Shown one piece after another: positions 20,028-29,470 of a stretch of 64,000 nucleotides of DNA. The DNA comes from Oscillospiraceae bacterium (GTDB lineage Bacteria > Bacillota > Clostridia > Oscillospirales > Acutalibacteraceae): contig JAQXVY010000014.1 in assembly GCA_029225165.1 (NCBI GenBank), forward strand, positions 1 through 64,000. The letters are read 5' to 3'. Every line of letters starts with the position of its first letter. The first letter of the stretch is position 1. The notes below the pieces were generated by a model. That model had not been told where the DNA came from. It searched no databases and was given only the letters and a program-made list of their open reading frames with translations. The position numbers were made by a program, and so were the translations under genes.

Positions 20028-20155
20028 TTAAATAGGAAACCGCAAATACTTGTGCCGAAAGTACAAAAATCATTGTAAGTTTTCGTCGTATTGCACAAGA
20101 AAAAGATTTTAAATTTCTTTGTGAATGTGTAGTGAAACGAATTTGAAAAATAAGG

Positions 20156-20184
20156 TTGATTTAGTTTTTTTAAGGGGTTATAAT
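20156..20184 (+). promoter_or_regulatory. Housekeeping sigma promoter for the HPr-like gene
   Basis: TTGATT - 17 bp - TATAAT. Confidence 0.6.
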
Positions 20185-20242
20185 ACTACTAAATTGATAT
20201 TATATGTCAAGTCTTTAGATTGTACAGGAGAGGGATTTAGAA

Positions 20243-20509
20243 ATGTATGTTAAGGAAGTTTTAGTTCAAAACAAGGCAGGACTTAGAGGAAGACCGGCAA
20301 CATTTTTTATTCAGAAGGCTAACGAATACAAATCAACTATCTGGGTTGAAAAGGACGAAAGAAAAGTAAGTGGCAAGAGTCTTCTTGGTGTTTTGTCCCT
20401 CGGTGTTGTAGGCGGCACAACAATCAAGGTTATTGCTGACGGTGCAGACGAAAAGGATGCAGCAGAGGGTATTGTTGCACTTGTAGAGTCAGGCTTTACA
20501 GGACTTTAA
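20243..20509 (+). CDS. HPr-family phosphocarrier-like protein
   Basis: 88 aa; KAGLRGRPATFFIQKANEYKSTIWVEKDERKVSGKSLLGVLSLGVVGGTTIKVIADGADEKDA; the usual active-site His position reads R (GLRGRPA), so Crh-like or variant. Confidence 0.85.
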   Translation: MYVKEVLVQNKAGLRGRPATFFIQKANEYKSTIWVEKDERKVSGKSLLGVLSLGVVGGTTIKVIADGADEKDAAEGIVALVESGFTGL

Positions 20510-20525
20510 TTTGTACATTTTTTTC

Positions 20526-20554
20526 GGGTGGTTTTTAACCACCCTTATTTTTTT
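20526..20554 (+). terminator. Intrinsic terminator after the HPr-like gene
   Basis: GGGTGGTTTTTAACCACCC then T-tract. Confidence 0.8.
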
Positions 20555-20571
20555 GCAGAAAGGGTGATATT

Positions 20572-22404
20572 GTGGACAAAATTAAAGAGCTGAGAAAAAA
20601 GTCAATGGCACTTCCAAAGCTTCCCGGAGTGTATATTATGAGGGACAAGGATCGCAATATTATCTATATCGGAAAGGCAAAGGCACTGAAAAACAGGGTG
20701 AGTCAGTACTTTGGCTCACAGAATAACCATATGGAAAAGGTACGCCGTATGGTGAAGAGTGTTGACGACTTTGACTATATAATTACAGACAGCGAATTTG
20801 AGGCACTAATTTTGGAGTGTTCCCTTATAAAGCAAAACACCCCAAAGTACAACATTCTCCTAAAGGACGACAAGGGTTACAGTTATATCAAGGTGACAGG
20901 GGATAAATGGAAGAAAATTTCCTATTCATTACAGCAGGACGACTCAAATGCCACATATATCGGTCCCTACAAAAGCTCCTACTATGTAAAAAGTGCTGTT
21001 GAGGAAGCAAACAGGATTTTTATGCTTCCAACCTGCAACAGACAATTTCCTCGTGATATTCGCAAGGCAAGACCTTGCCTGAACTACCACATCAAGCAGT
21101 GCTGTGCTCCCTGTACAGGCAGGGTGAGTCTTGGTGACTATAACGAGCGTGTGGAGTCTGCGCTAAAATTTCTAAAAGGTGGCTCAACCACAGCAGTTGC
21201 CGAAATGACACAAGAGATGAACGAGGCGGCAGAAAGGCTGGACTTTGAAAAGGCGGCAAAAATCCGTGACAGGATTTCCGCAGTTAAGAAGATGAACGAC
21301 AAGCAAAAGGTTGTTGACATCAAGGTGGATGAACAGGATGTAATTGCATACATCACAGACGGCGACAAGGGTACATTTGAGGTGTTCCGCTTTAAGGACG
21401 GCAAACTGTTTGACAGAGAGCATTTTATGGTGGACAATGACAACGACAGTACAGAAATGATGGCGGAGTTTATCACAAGGTATTACACCATTCGTGACGA
21501 TGTGCCAAAGCAGATTACCCTTGACAGAGAGGTTTTGGACTTTGAACTTCTTGAAAGGTGGCTCAGCGAAAAGCGTGGTGCAAGGGTGTATATCGTAGTT
21601 CCCCAAAGGGGCGACCAAAAACAGCTTGTGGATATGTGCCGAAAAAATGCCACAGAAAGACTTGCACAAACAAAGGGCAGCACCACAGGGGAATATTCTG
21701 TTCTTGAGGAACTGCGTGACGCTTTGGGTCTTGAAAAAATCCCCGAATACATTGAGGCATACGACAACAGTAACCTTAGCGGAACGGAAAATGTTTGCGG
21801 TATGGTAGTGTGCGAAAACGGCAAGATGAACAAAAGTGCATACAAAAAGTTTAAGATAAAGGGCTTTGACGGTCAGGACGACTACGCATCTATGGCGGAG
21901 GTAATTGACAGAAGGCTTACCGAATATGAAAATGCAGAGGAAGGTGTTGGCTTTGGCAGAAAGCCGGATTTAATCCTCCTTGACGGTGGCAAAGGTCAGG
22001 TGAATGCAGTACTCCCTGTTATGGAAAAGCACAACTCTGACATTCCTGTCTTTGGTATGGTAAAGGATGACCGTCACCGCACAAGGGCAATAGTGTCCGG
22101 TGACGGTGAAATTGCCATAAGCCGAAAAAGAAAGCTGTTTACCTTTATAAGCAAGCTACAAGACGAGGTTCACCGCTTTGCTATCGGCTACCAAAGGCAA
22201 AGGCGAAATATGAACACATTTAAAAGCTCCTTAACCGATATTCCAACTGTGGGGACGGAAAGGGCAAAGGCACTTCTCAAGCATTTCAGAACAATAAAGA
22301 ATATCAGTCAGGCTGATTACGACGAGCTTTTAAACGCCCCAAAGATGAACAAAACCTCTGCAGACGAGGTGTACAGATATTTTCATAAAAATGAAGATGA
22401 GTAA
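20572..22404 (+). CDS. uvrC: Excinuclease ABC subunit C
   Basis: LPKLPGVYIMRDKDRNIIYIGKAKALKNRVSQYF, AYDNSNLSGTENVCGMVV and LILLDGGKGQVNAV; GTG start. Confidence 0.96.
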   Translation: MDKIKELRKKSMALPKLPGVYIMRDKDRNIIYIGKAKALKNRVSQYFGSQNNHMEKVRRMVKSVDDFDYIITDSEFEALILECSLIKQNTPKYNILLKDDKGYSYIKVTGDKWKKISYSLQQDDSNATYIGPYKSSYYVKSAVEEANRIFMLPTCNRQFPRDIRKARPCLNYHIKQCCAPCTGRVSLGDYNERVESALKFLKGGSTTAVAEMTQEMNEAAERLDFEKAAKIRDRISAVKKMNDKQKVVDIKVDEQDVIAYITDGDKGTFEVFRFKDGKLFDREHFMVDNDNDSTEMMAEFITRYYTIRDDVPKQITLDREVLDFELLERWLSEKRGARVYIVVPQRGDQKQLVDMCRKNATERLAQTKGSTTGEYSVLEELRDALGLEKIPEYIEAYDNSNLSGTENVCGMVVCENGKMNKSAYKKFKIKGFDGQDDYASMAEVIDRRLTEYENAEEGVGFGRKPDLILLDGGKGQVNAVLPVMEKHNSDIPVFGMVKDDRHRTRAIVSGDGEIAISRKRKLFTFISKLQDEVHRFAIGYQRQRRNMNTFKSSLTDIPTVGTERAKALLKHFRTIKNISQADYDELLNAPKMNKTSADEVYRYFHKNEDE

Positions 22405-22450
22405 TTGTGTTTTTATTTGGGGTATGATAGAATTAGTAAGGTGATAAAAA

Positions 22451-22999
22451 ATGAGAGTAATTACAGGTGTTGCAAGGGGAAAAAGGTTAATAACCCTTGA
22501 GGGCAACGATGTTCGCCCTACAACCGACAGAGTAAAAGAGGCAATATTTTCTGTTTTGCAGTTTAGGTTAGAGGGAAGAAGATTTCTTGATTTGTTTGCA
22601 GGCAGCGGACAGATGGGGATTGAGGCAATTTCCCGTGGTGCAAAGGAGGCTGTTTTTGTTGACAGCAGTAAAAAAGCACTAAAGGTAATCGGCGAAAATA
22701 TATCAAACTGCGGATTTGAAGAAAAAGCAAAGGTTGTTAACGGCTCGGCAAAGGGTTTCCTCAGTATGAACAAAGAAAAATTTGACATTGCTTTTTTGGA
22801 CCCTCCTTACGGACAGGGAATTATTGATGAAATTCTCCCCTTGGTATGCAAAAATATGAAAGAAACAGGCATTATTCTTTGCGAACATCCGGTTGATGAA
22901 AAAATTGTTGAAAAATGTTGCAATTTTAGCCTTGACAGAGAATATCGCTATGGTAAAATAAAGGTAAGCAGTTTTTGTTACGAGGAAAAGATTGAGTAA
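22451..22999 (+). CDS. rsmD: 16S rRNA (guanine966-N2)-methyltransferase
   Basis: [37 protein letters not shown] and [13 protein letters not shown]. Confidence 0.94.
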   Translation: MRVITGVARGKRLITLEGNDVRPTTDRVKEAIFSVLQFRLEGRRFLDLFAGSGQMGIEAISRGAKEAVFVDSSKKALKVIGENISNCGFEEKAKVVNGSAKGFLSMNKEKFDIAFLDPPYGQGIIDEILPLVCKNMKETGIILCEHPVDEKIVEKCCNFSLDREYRYGKIKVSSFCYEEKIE

Positions 23000-23018
23000 T
23001 AAATCGAGGAGAACCAAA

Positions 23019-23507
23019 ATGGAGAAAATTGCGATTTGCCCCGGAAGCTTTGACCCGGTTACGCTTGGGCACATTGACATTATCCGCAGGGCATCCAAAA
23101 TGTTTGATAAGGTGATTGTTGCGGTGCTTGTTAACCCCAGCAAACAACCCAGCTTCTCCATTCAGGAGCGAATTGACTTTTTAAAGGAAGCCACAAAGGG
23201 TATTGATAACCTTGAGATTGTTTCCTTTGACGGTCTTTTGGCAAGTTACGCTAAAGAAAAGTCAGCCGTTGCAGTTGTTAAGGGGTTAAGAGCTGTGTCT
23301 GACTTTGAATATGAATTTCAGATGGCGCTGACAAACAAAAAACTCAATCCCGAACTTGAAACCATCTTTCTTACAACCAGCTCACAGCATATGTATTTAA
23401 GTTCCAGTATGGTTAAACAGGTGGCGTCTTTCGGAGGGGATATAAGCGATTTTGTTCCTGCTTGCTTGTACGAAAAAATATATAACAGATTAAAAGGAGA
23501 AAATTAA
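23019..23507 (+). CDS. coaD: Phosphopantetheine adenylyltransferase
   Basis: [28 protein letters not shown] and [23 protein letters not shown]. Confidence 0.96.
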   Translation: MEKIAICPGSFDPVTLGHIDIIRRASKMFDKVIVAVLVNPSKQPSFSIQERIDFLKEATKGIDNLEIVSFDGLLASYAKEKSAVAVVKGLRAVSDFEYEFQMALTNKKLNPELETIFLTTSSQHMYLSSSMVKQVASFGGDISDFVPACLYEKIYNRLKGEN

Positions 23508-23508
23508 A

Positions 23509-23964
23509 ATGAGAGTGGAAGATTTAATCAACGAATTGGAAGATATGATGGATTCAGCAAAGGTTTTGCCACTTACAGGCGGTAAGGCTGTTGTAGATAT
23601 TGAAACTGCTCTTGACATCCTTGACGAAATTCAGGATTGTCTGCCATCAGACATTAGTCAGGCAAATGGCATTGTTGCTGAGAGAAATCAAATCATTGCC
23701 GAGGCTAAGAAAAAGGCAGAGGAGATTGTTCGTGCCGGAGAAGACAAGAAGAAAAGACTTGTTGACCAAAGCGAAATTGTGAAACAGGCAGAGGCACAGG
23801 CAGAAAAAATCCTAAGCGACGCAAAGAAAAAGGCTGAGGATATGAAACAGGTTGCAAGCGACTATGTTTCTGACCTTATGAAGAAGGCTGACGAAACCCT
23901 TACAGAGCTTACAGGCGAAATCCGCAAGACTCGTCAGGATTTAAAGGCATCCAAGAGGGGTTAA
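23509..23964 (+). CDS. DivIVA-like coiled-coil protein
   Basis: Long heptad-rich AEAKKKAEEIVRAGEDKKKRLVDQSEIVKQAEAQAEKILSDAKKKAE. Confidence 0.55.
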   Translation: MRVEDLINELEDMMDSAKVLPLTGGKAVVDIETALDILDEIQDCLPSDISQANGIVAERNQIIAEAKKKAEEIVRAGEDKKKRLVDQSEIVKQAEAQAEKILSDAKKKAEDMKQVASDYVSDLMKKADETLTELTGEIRKTRQDLKASKRG

Positions 23965-23998
23965 TCTGTTCTCAAAAATTTATCGTATAAATAACTTA

Positions 23999-24026
23999 AC
24001 GCACTTCAAAATGAAGTGCGTTTTTT
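23999..24026 (+). terminator. Intrinsic terminator after the coiled-coil gene
   Basis: ACGCACTTCAAAATGAAGTGCGT-TTTTT. Confidence 0.8.
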
Positions 24027-24060
24027 GTCGGTTTTTTTATTTCTCTGAAAAAATTTCATA

Positions 24061-24090
24061 AAAAAAGGGATGCTCACAAGAACATCCCTT
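24061..24090 (-). terminator. Intrinsic terminator of leuA
   Basis: AAGGGATG...CATCCCTT with A-tract on the plus strand. Confidence 0.7.
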
Positions 24091-24117
24091 AAACATATTT
24101 AGCTAAAGACAAAATTA

Positions 24118-25794
24118 TTATGCCTCGTTTCTGTTGATTGCGTTTATAACTCCCAAAATAGAGCTGTAGTTAACATTGTGGTCAATGCCGATTCCAAAGA
24201 TACTCTTGCCCTCCGGAGTCTTTAGCTCAATGTAGGAAACCGCCTGAGAGTCACTGCCTTCGCTGATAGCGTGTTGACTGTATGAGCGAAATTCATAGTT
24301 GCCAATGCCAATCTTTTTCATTGCGTTAAAGAATGCGTCAATAGGGCCGTTGCCCACACCTGTTGTACTTCTCACGTCATTTCCGTCAATGGTTATTTTG
24401 CCCTTGAAGTGAACATAATTCTTGCCGTTTTCGCTTTCTTCAAAAATTCTGCTGTTTGTAATTTCGTACTTCTTAGGATGCTCAATGTAGTTTTGTGTAA
24501 ATACATCAAACAGTTCCTTTGGAATAAGCTCTCTGCCCAGTTCGTCACACTTTTTCTGTACCAATGCACCAAATTCAGGGTGCATTTTTTTAGGCATTTC
24601 ATATCCGAAGTTATGCTCCATAACATATGCGGCACCGCCCTTTCCGCTTTGGGAATTAATGCGGATAATAGGCTCATACTGTCTGCCCACATCGGCAGGG
24701 TCAATAGGAATGTACGGAACCTCCCAGTATTCATCATCAGTTTCCTTGATATATTTCATACCCTTGTTGATTGCGTCCTGGTGACTGCCTGAAAATGCGG
24801 TGAAAACAAGCTCGCCGATATATGGCTGTCTTTCGCTTATCTTCATATTGGTGCATCTCTCGTAAATTTCCTTGTACTTTGGGAGATTGCTGAAATCAAG
24901 ACAAGGGTCAATGCCCTGCGTAAACATATTAAGTCCCACAGTTACAATGTCAAGGTTACCTGTTCTTTCGCCGTTGCCGAAGAGTGTACCCTCAACTCTG
25001 TCTGCCCCTGCAAGTAAAGCAAGCTCTGTGGCGGCAACGCCTGTACCTCTGTCGTTGTGAGGGTGAATACTGATAATTGCACTTTCTCTGTTTTTCAGAT
25101 GCTTAATAAAGTATTCAATCTGGTCGGCATATGTGTTTGCTGTGCACATCTCAACAGTGTTTGGCAGGTTAAGGATAACAGGATTTTCAGGTGTTGAACC
25201 AAGTGCCTCCATAACCTTTTCGCAAATTTCCACTGCGTTGTCCATCTCTGTACCGCTAAAGCTTTCGGGACTGTATTCATACCTGATGTTGGTGTCGCCG
25301 TCATAGTTTTCGGTAAGGCTGCGAATCAGCTTTGCGCCCTCAACAGCAATGTCAATAATGCCCTCCATATCCTTTTTAAATACAACCTTTCTCTGCAAGG
25401 TTGATGTGGAATTGTAGAAGTGAACTATAACATTTTTTGCACCCTTAATAGCCTCAAAGGTCTTTTTAATAAGGTGTTCCCTTGCCTGTACCAAAACCTG
25501 AATTGTTACATCGTCGGGAATGTGGTTACCCTCAATAAGCTCACGGCAGATTTCGTATTCTGTTTCCGATGCCGAGGGGAAACCAATTTCGATTTCCTTA
25601 AAGCCCATATCGCAAAGGGCGTGGAAAAATTCCAACTTTTCTTCAAGATTCATAGGGTCAATAAGAGCCTGATTTCCATCCCTTAAATCAACACTGCACC
25701 AAATCGGTGCTTTTTCAATAACATTTTTTGGCCATTCCCTGTCGGGCAAATCTATCTGCTTAAAGGGAATATACTTTTTGTAGCCCGGCTTCAT
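24118..25794 (-). CDS. leuA: 2-isopropylmalate synthase
   Basis: MKPGYKKYIPFKQIDLPDREWPKNVIEKAPIWCSVDLRDGNQALIDPMNLEEKLEFF, SIHPHNDRGTGVAATELALLAGADRVEGTLFGNGERTGN. Confidence 0.96.
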   Translation of the reverse strand: MKPGYKKYIPFKQIDLPDREWPKNVIEKAPIWCSVDLRDGNQALIDPMNLEEKLEFFHALCDMGFKEIEIGFPSASETEYEICRELIEGNHIPDDVTIQVLVQAREHLIKKTFEAIKGAKNVIVHFYNSTSTLQRKVVFKKDMEGIIDIAVEGAKLIRSLTENYDGDTNIRYEYSPESFSGTEMDNAVEICEKVMEALGSTPENPVILNLPNTVEMCTANTYADQIEYFIKHLKNRESAIISIHPHNDRGTGVAATELALLAGADRVEGTLFGNGERTGNLDIVTVGLNMFTQGIDPCLDFSNLPKYKEIYERCTNMKISERQPYIGELVFTAFSGSHQDAINKGMKYIKETDDEYWEVPYIPIDPADVGRQYEPIIRINSQSGKGGAAYVMEHNFGYEMPKKMHPEFGALVQKKCDELGRELIPKELFDVFTQNYIEHPKKYEITNSRIFEESENGKNYVHFKGKITIDGNDVRSTTGVGNGPIDAFFNAMKKIGIGNYEFRSYSQHAISEGSDSQAVSYIELKTPEGKSIFGIGIDHNVNYSSILGVINAINRNEA

Positions 25795-25827
25795 AATAAA
25801 ACCTCCTTGTTTTATCCTGTACTTACG

Positions 25828-26095
25828 CAAAAAAATCGCCCCTAAATGTAGGGACGAATAAATATCCGTGGTACCACCCAAATTCAAGCATATGTCACCA
25901 TATACTCCTTACAGACTTCCAGCAAAGTCCTGACAAATAACGGTGTCAACCGTCACGGCCTTATAAGCCGCAAAACTCCGGGATGAGCTATACATATAAG
26001 TTCTGCGTCTGTTTTACACCAAACAACAGCTCTCTTGGCACAGGGGCTTATATCTTGTTCCCTTCACAGTTTTTAAGGGCTATCTTTTTGTCATT
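25828..26095 (-). promoter_or_regulatory. T-box leader of leuA (tRNA-Leu type)
   Basis: Minus strand: AGAGAGCTG and GGTG-type Stem I elements, GGGTGGTACCACGG antiterminator motif (25866-25879), terminator CGTCCCTACATTTAGGGGCGATTTTTT just before the leuA RBS. Confidence 0.9.
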
Positions 26096-26284
26096 ACCAT
26101 TATATTTACATTACAAATGATTGTCAAGGGTTTTATCCAATTTATATAAAAGTTATTTGCAAATATGTTGAATATACCACTTGTTTTTAATTCCTTTATA
26201 TTGTATTATAGAATAAGTTTATTATAACATTTAGAAACTTTGTGACTGCATTTGTCGCAAAATCAATGATATGGAGGAATTGAG

Positions 26285-27265
26285 ATGGCTCAAAAGGGAG
26301 ATTTACTTTCGGTAAGAAAGGATATTAGGGTTGTAGACGCTACAATCCGTGACGGAGGACTTTGCAACGATTTCAGGTTTGACGACAGCTTTGTTAAGGA
26401 TTTGTACAACGCAAATGTAAAAGCAGGCGTTGACTATATGGAATTTGGCTACAAAGCATCAAGGGAAATATTTGACGAAAAAGACTTTGGCAAATGGAAG
26501 TTCTGCAAGGATGAGGATATCAGAAAAATTGTTGGCGACAACAAAACAAATCTTAAGGTTGCAGTAATGGCTGATGTGGGAAGAACAGATTTTGAAAAGG
26601 ACATCATCCCCAAAAAGGACAGCCCTATTGACCTTGTAAGAATTGCAACATATATCAATACAATACCTGCCGCTGTGGAGATGATTGAGGACTGTGCCAA
26701 AAAGGGCTATGAAACAACAATTAATATTATGGCGGTTTCCAAGGCTAACACAGACGACATCAAAACAGCCCTTGATATTTTGGGAAACAGCAGTGTAAAT
26801 GCATTTTACATTGTTGACAGCTACGGTGCTATTTACCCAGAACAGGCAAGACGACTTGCCGAGCTTTACTGTGAATATGCCGACAAGTACAAGAAAAAGG
26901 TTGGTATTCACGCTCACAACAATCAACAGCTTGCCTTTGCAAATACCATTGAGGCTATGACTCAGGGTGTCAGCTACCTTGACGCAACTGTGGACGGAAT
27001 GGGCAGAGGTGCAGGAAACTGTGCTCTTGAGCTTCTCTTAGGCTTCCTTAAAAATCCAAAATACAAGGTTGACCCTATCCTTAAAATTATTGGAAATCAC
27101 ACAGAAAATCTAAAGGCAGAGGGAATTAAGTGGGGATATGATATTCCGTATATGCTCACAGGTCAGTACAACACCCACCCTCGTCCTGCGATTTCTTATG
27201 TGAAAGAGGAAAGAAAGGATTACTACAAATTTGCAAATGAGCTTTACGATATAATCAACAGCTAA
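26285..27265 (+). CDS. HMGL/DmpG-type aldolase catalytic domain protein
   Basis: DIRVVDATIRDGGLCNDFRFDDSFVKDLY and KVGIHAHNNQQLAFANTIEAMTQGVSYLDATVDGMGRGAGN. Confidence 0.85.
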   Translation: MAQKGDLLSVRKDIRVVDATIRDGGLCNDFRFDDSFVKDLYNANVKAGVDYMEFGYKASREIFDEKDFGKWKFCKDEDIRKIVGDNKTNLKVAVMADVGRTDFEKDIIPKKDSPIDLVRIATYINTIPAAVEMIEDCAKKGYETTINIMAVSKANTDDIKTALDILGNSSVNAFYIVDSYGAIYPEQARRLAELYCEYADKYKKKVGIHAHNNQQLAFANTIEAMTQGVSYLDATVDGMGRGAGNCALELLLGFLKNPKYKVDPILKIIGNHTENLKAEGIKWGYDIPYMLTGQYNTHPRPAISYVKEERKDYYKFANELYDIINS

Positions 27266-27283
27266 ACAGGAGAAATAAAAGAT

Positions 27284-28297
27284 ATGAATATTTTACTTAC
27301 AGGCGGAGCCGGTTATATTGGCTCCCACACCTGCATAGAATTAATCAGTGCCGGACATACTGTTGTAATTGCCGACAACCTGTGCAACAGCAGTAAGAAA
27401 GCTGTGAGCAGAGTGGAAGAAATCACAGGTGCAAAAATCCCATTTTACGAGATTGATGTTTGTGACTATGACAAACTCTCAACTGTTTTTGAGGAAAACA
27501 GGATTGAATCTGTAATTCACTTTGCAGGTCTTAAGGCTGTGGGCGAAAGCTGTGAAATACCCCTCAGGTACTATCGCAACAACATTGACAGCACATTAAC
27601 GCTTTTGGAGGTGATGAAAAAGTACGGTTGTCATAACTTTGTTTTTTCTTCATCTGCTACTGTTTACGGAATTCCTAAAACCGTTCCGTTGGTAGAAACT
27701 ATGCCAACCTCCTGCACAAATCCCTACGGTTGGACAAAGCTTATGATTGAACAGATACTTAATGACGCAACAAAGGCAGACCCTGAGCTTTCAGTTGTTC
27801 TGCTCAGATATTTTAATCCTATCGGAGCTCACGAAAGCGGTAGGATTGGAGAAAATCCAAACGGTGTTCCAAACAACCTTATGCCGTATATTACACAGGT
27901 GGCTGTGGGCAAGTTAAAACAGCTTGGTGTCTTTGGTGACGACTATCCAACCCACGACGGAACAGGTGTTCGTGACTACATCCATGTTGTGGATTTGGCA
28001 AAGGGCCATGTAAAGGCAATCGACTATGCCTCCTGTCACAAGGGTACAGAAATTGTAAACCTGGGCACAGGTGTAGGATACTCTGTTTTGGATATAGTTA
28101 AAGCCTTCATTAAGGTTAACGGTGTTGACATTCCTTATGCTATCAAACCAAGGAGAGCCGGGGATATTGCAGAGTGCTATGCAGACCCAACCAAGGCTTT
28201 AAAGGTTTTGGGCTGGAAGGCTGAAAAGAACCTTGAGGATATGTGCCGTGACTCTTGGAACTGGCAAAAGAAAAATCCAAAGGGTTACGAGGAATAA
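27284..28297 (+). CDS. galE: UDP-glucose 4-epimerase
   Basis: [51 protein letters not shown] and [17 protein letters not shown]. Confidence 0.96.
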   Translation: MNILLTGGAGYIGSHTCIELISAGHTVVIADNLCNSSKKAVSRVEEITGAKIPFYEIDVCDYDKLSTVFEENRIESVIHFAGLKAVGESCEIPLRYYRNNIDSTLTLLEVMKKYGCHNFVFSSSATVYGIPKTVPLVETMPTSCTNPYGWTKLMIEQILNDATKADPELSVVLLRYFNPIGAHESGRIGENPNGVPNNLMPYITQVAVGKLKQLGVFGDDYPTHDGTGVRDYIHVVDLAKGHVKAIDYASCHKGTEIVNLGTGVGYSVLDIVKAFIKVNGVDIPYAIKPRRAGDIAECYADPTKALKVLGWKAEKNLEDMCRDSWNWQKKNPKGYEE

Positions 28298-28324
28298 AGA
28301 ATTTTAAGAAAGAAGGATGTTATT

Positions 28325-29287
28325 ATGAAAAAAAGTGTAAGTTTAATTATCTCTGCCGTTATGGTATTGATGATGATAGCAACCACTGTTGCTGGTTTTT
28401 CTGCCGCAGATAAATTGACCATTAATGAAAATGTTTCTGCCTCTGTGGGTGACAAGGTTACATATTCCCTGAATATATCTTCTGTTTCAAAGGAAGTTGA
28501 AGATTTGCAGATGGAAATATACTACGATTCACAGTATCTCAAGCCCATTGATGATTCTGTAAAGTACCTTGAGGGCGGCAGCTCTGTTTACAATACAAAG
28601 ATTGCCGACAAAATCCTGTTTAACAGTGCAAACGGTGTACAGGGCTGGGATTTCAGCAAAAAGACAATGCTTTTCAGCGTTACCTTTACAGTTGAAAAAG
28701 CAGGCGCAACAGACCTTACATATTATATTCAGTGTATGGACTACCTTGAAAACTCCCAGACAGTTGACGAGTATGTTATCACCTGTGACTACATTGTAAA
28801 TGACAAGGCTGTAAAAAAGGATATTGCCCCAATAGTGGAAGAAAACGGACAGGGTGGAAACTTTGTTAACCATGCAAACGGAAAAGGCTCCAAAAACGGC
28901 GGTGACAGTCCTGTTGGAGCTGCTTACGGAAATCAAAATAACGCAAATAACGGTGGTGACAACGGAAACGCTGTGAACAACGGTGCGGTAAATAACGGTA
29001 ACGATGTAAATAACGGCGGTGAAAATGCCGGTCAGGTAAACAATGTTGCAGGAGAAAATGCTGTAACAAACAATCAGGGACAGGTTGCAACAACAGCTAC
29101 AACAGTTGTAAAGACAAATTCTTCAGGTGTTGCTGTAACAACTCCTGACGGTGAACAGTCAACATGGTCTGATTCAAACGATATGTGGAGAAACATTGGA
29201 ATTGTGGCTTTGGCTGTGGCTATTGTGGTTTGTATCGTTGTTTTAGTTATGGTTAACAAAAAGAAGGATAAAACCTCTAAAAAATAA
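28325..29287 (+). CDS. Secreted single-cohesin protein with Asn/Gly-rich linker and C-terminal membrane anchor
   Basis: Signal peptide; LTINENVSASVGDKVTYSLNISSVSKEVEDLQMEIYYDSQYLKPID...KTMLFSVTFTVEKAGATDLTYYIQ cohesin-like beta domain; NNGGDNGNAVNNGAVNNGND linker; TM followed by NKKKDKTSKK. Confidence 0.75.
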   Translation: MKKSVSLIISAVMVLMMIATTVAGFSAADKLTINENVSASVGDKVTYSLNISSVSKEVEDLQMEIYYDSQYLKPIDDSVKYLEGGSSVYNTKIADKILFNSANGVQGWDFSKKTMLFSVTFTVEKAGATDLTYYIQCMDYLENSQTVDEYVITCDYIVNDKAVKKDIAPIVEENGQGGNFVNHANGKGSKNGGDSPVGAAYGNQNNANNGGDNGNAVNNGAVNNGNDVNNGGENAGQVNNVAGENAVTNNQGQVATTATTVVKTNSSGVAVTTPDGEQSTWSDSNDMWRNIGIVALAVAIVVCIVVLVMVNKKKDKTSKK

Positions 29288-29384
29288 TTCTAAAAAAGAA
29301 AATACATTTACCTGTTGTGCAATATAACCATTTTGACTTATTAATGTTTGTGCAATTTATAGAAAGAAATTAATTACAAAATTG

Positions 29385-29413
29385 TTGCTTATTTATATTT
29401 AAAGGTGTATAAT
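29385..29413 (+). promoter_or_regulatory. Housekeeping sigma promoter candidate
   Basis: TTGCTT - 17 bp - TATAAT upstream of the 29471 gene. Confidence 0.5.
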
Positions 29414-29470
29414 TATGCCAATGGGATGGACTCCCAAAAACTATGTTTATTTATTCAGGAGGAAATAACA

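Noticed and set aside
22330-23161. Antisense ORFs over rsmD/coaD (22330-22788, 22703-23161)
   Set aside because: Opposite strand of recognised genes; no recognisable domain.
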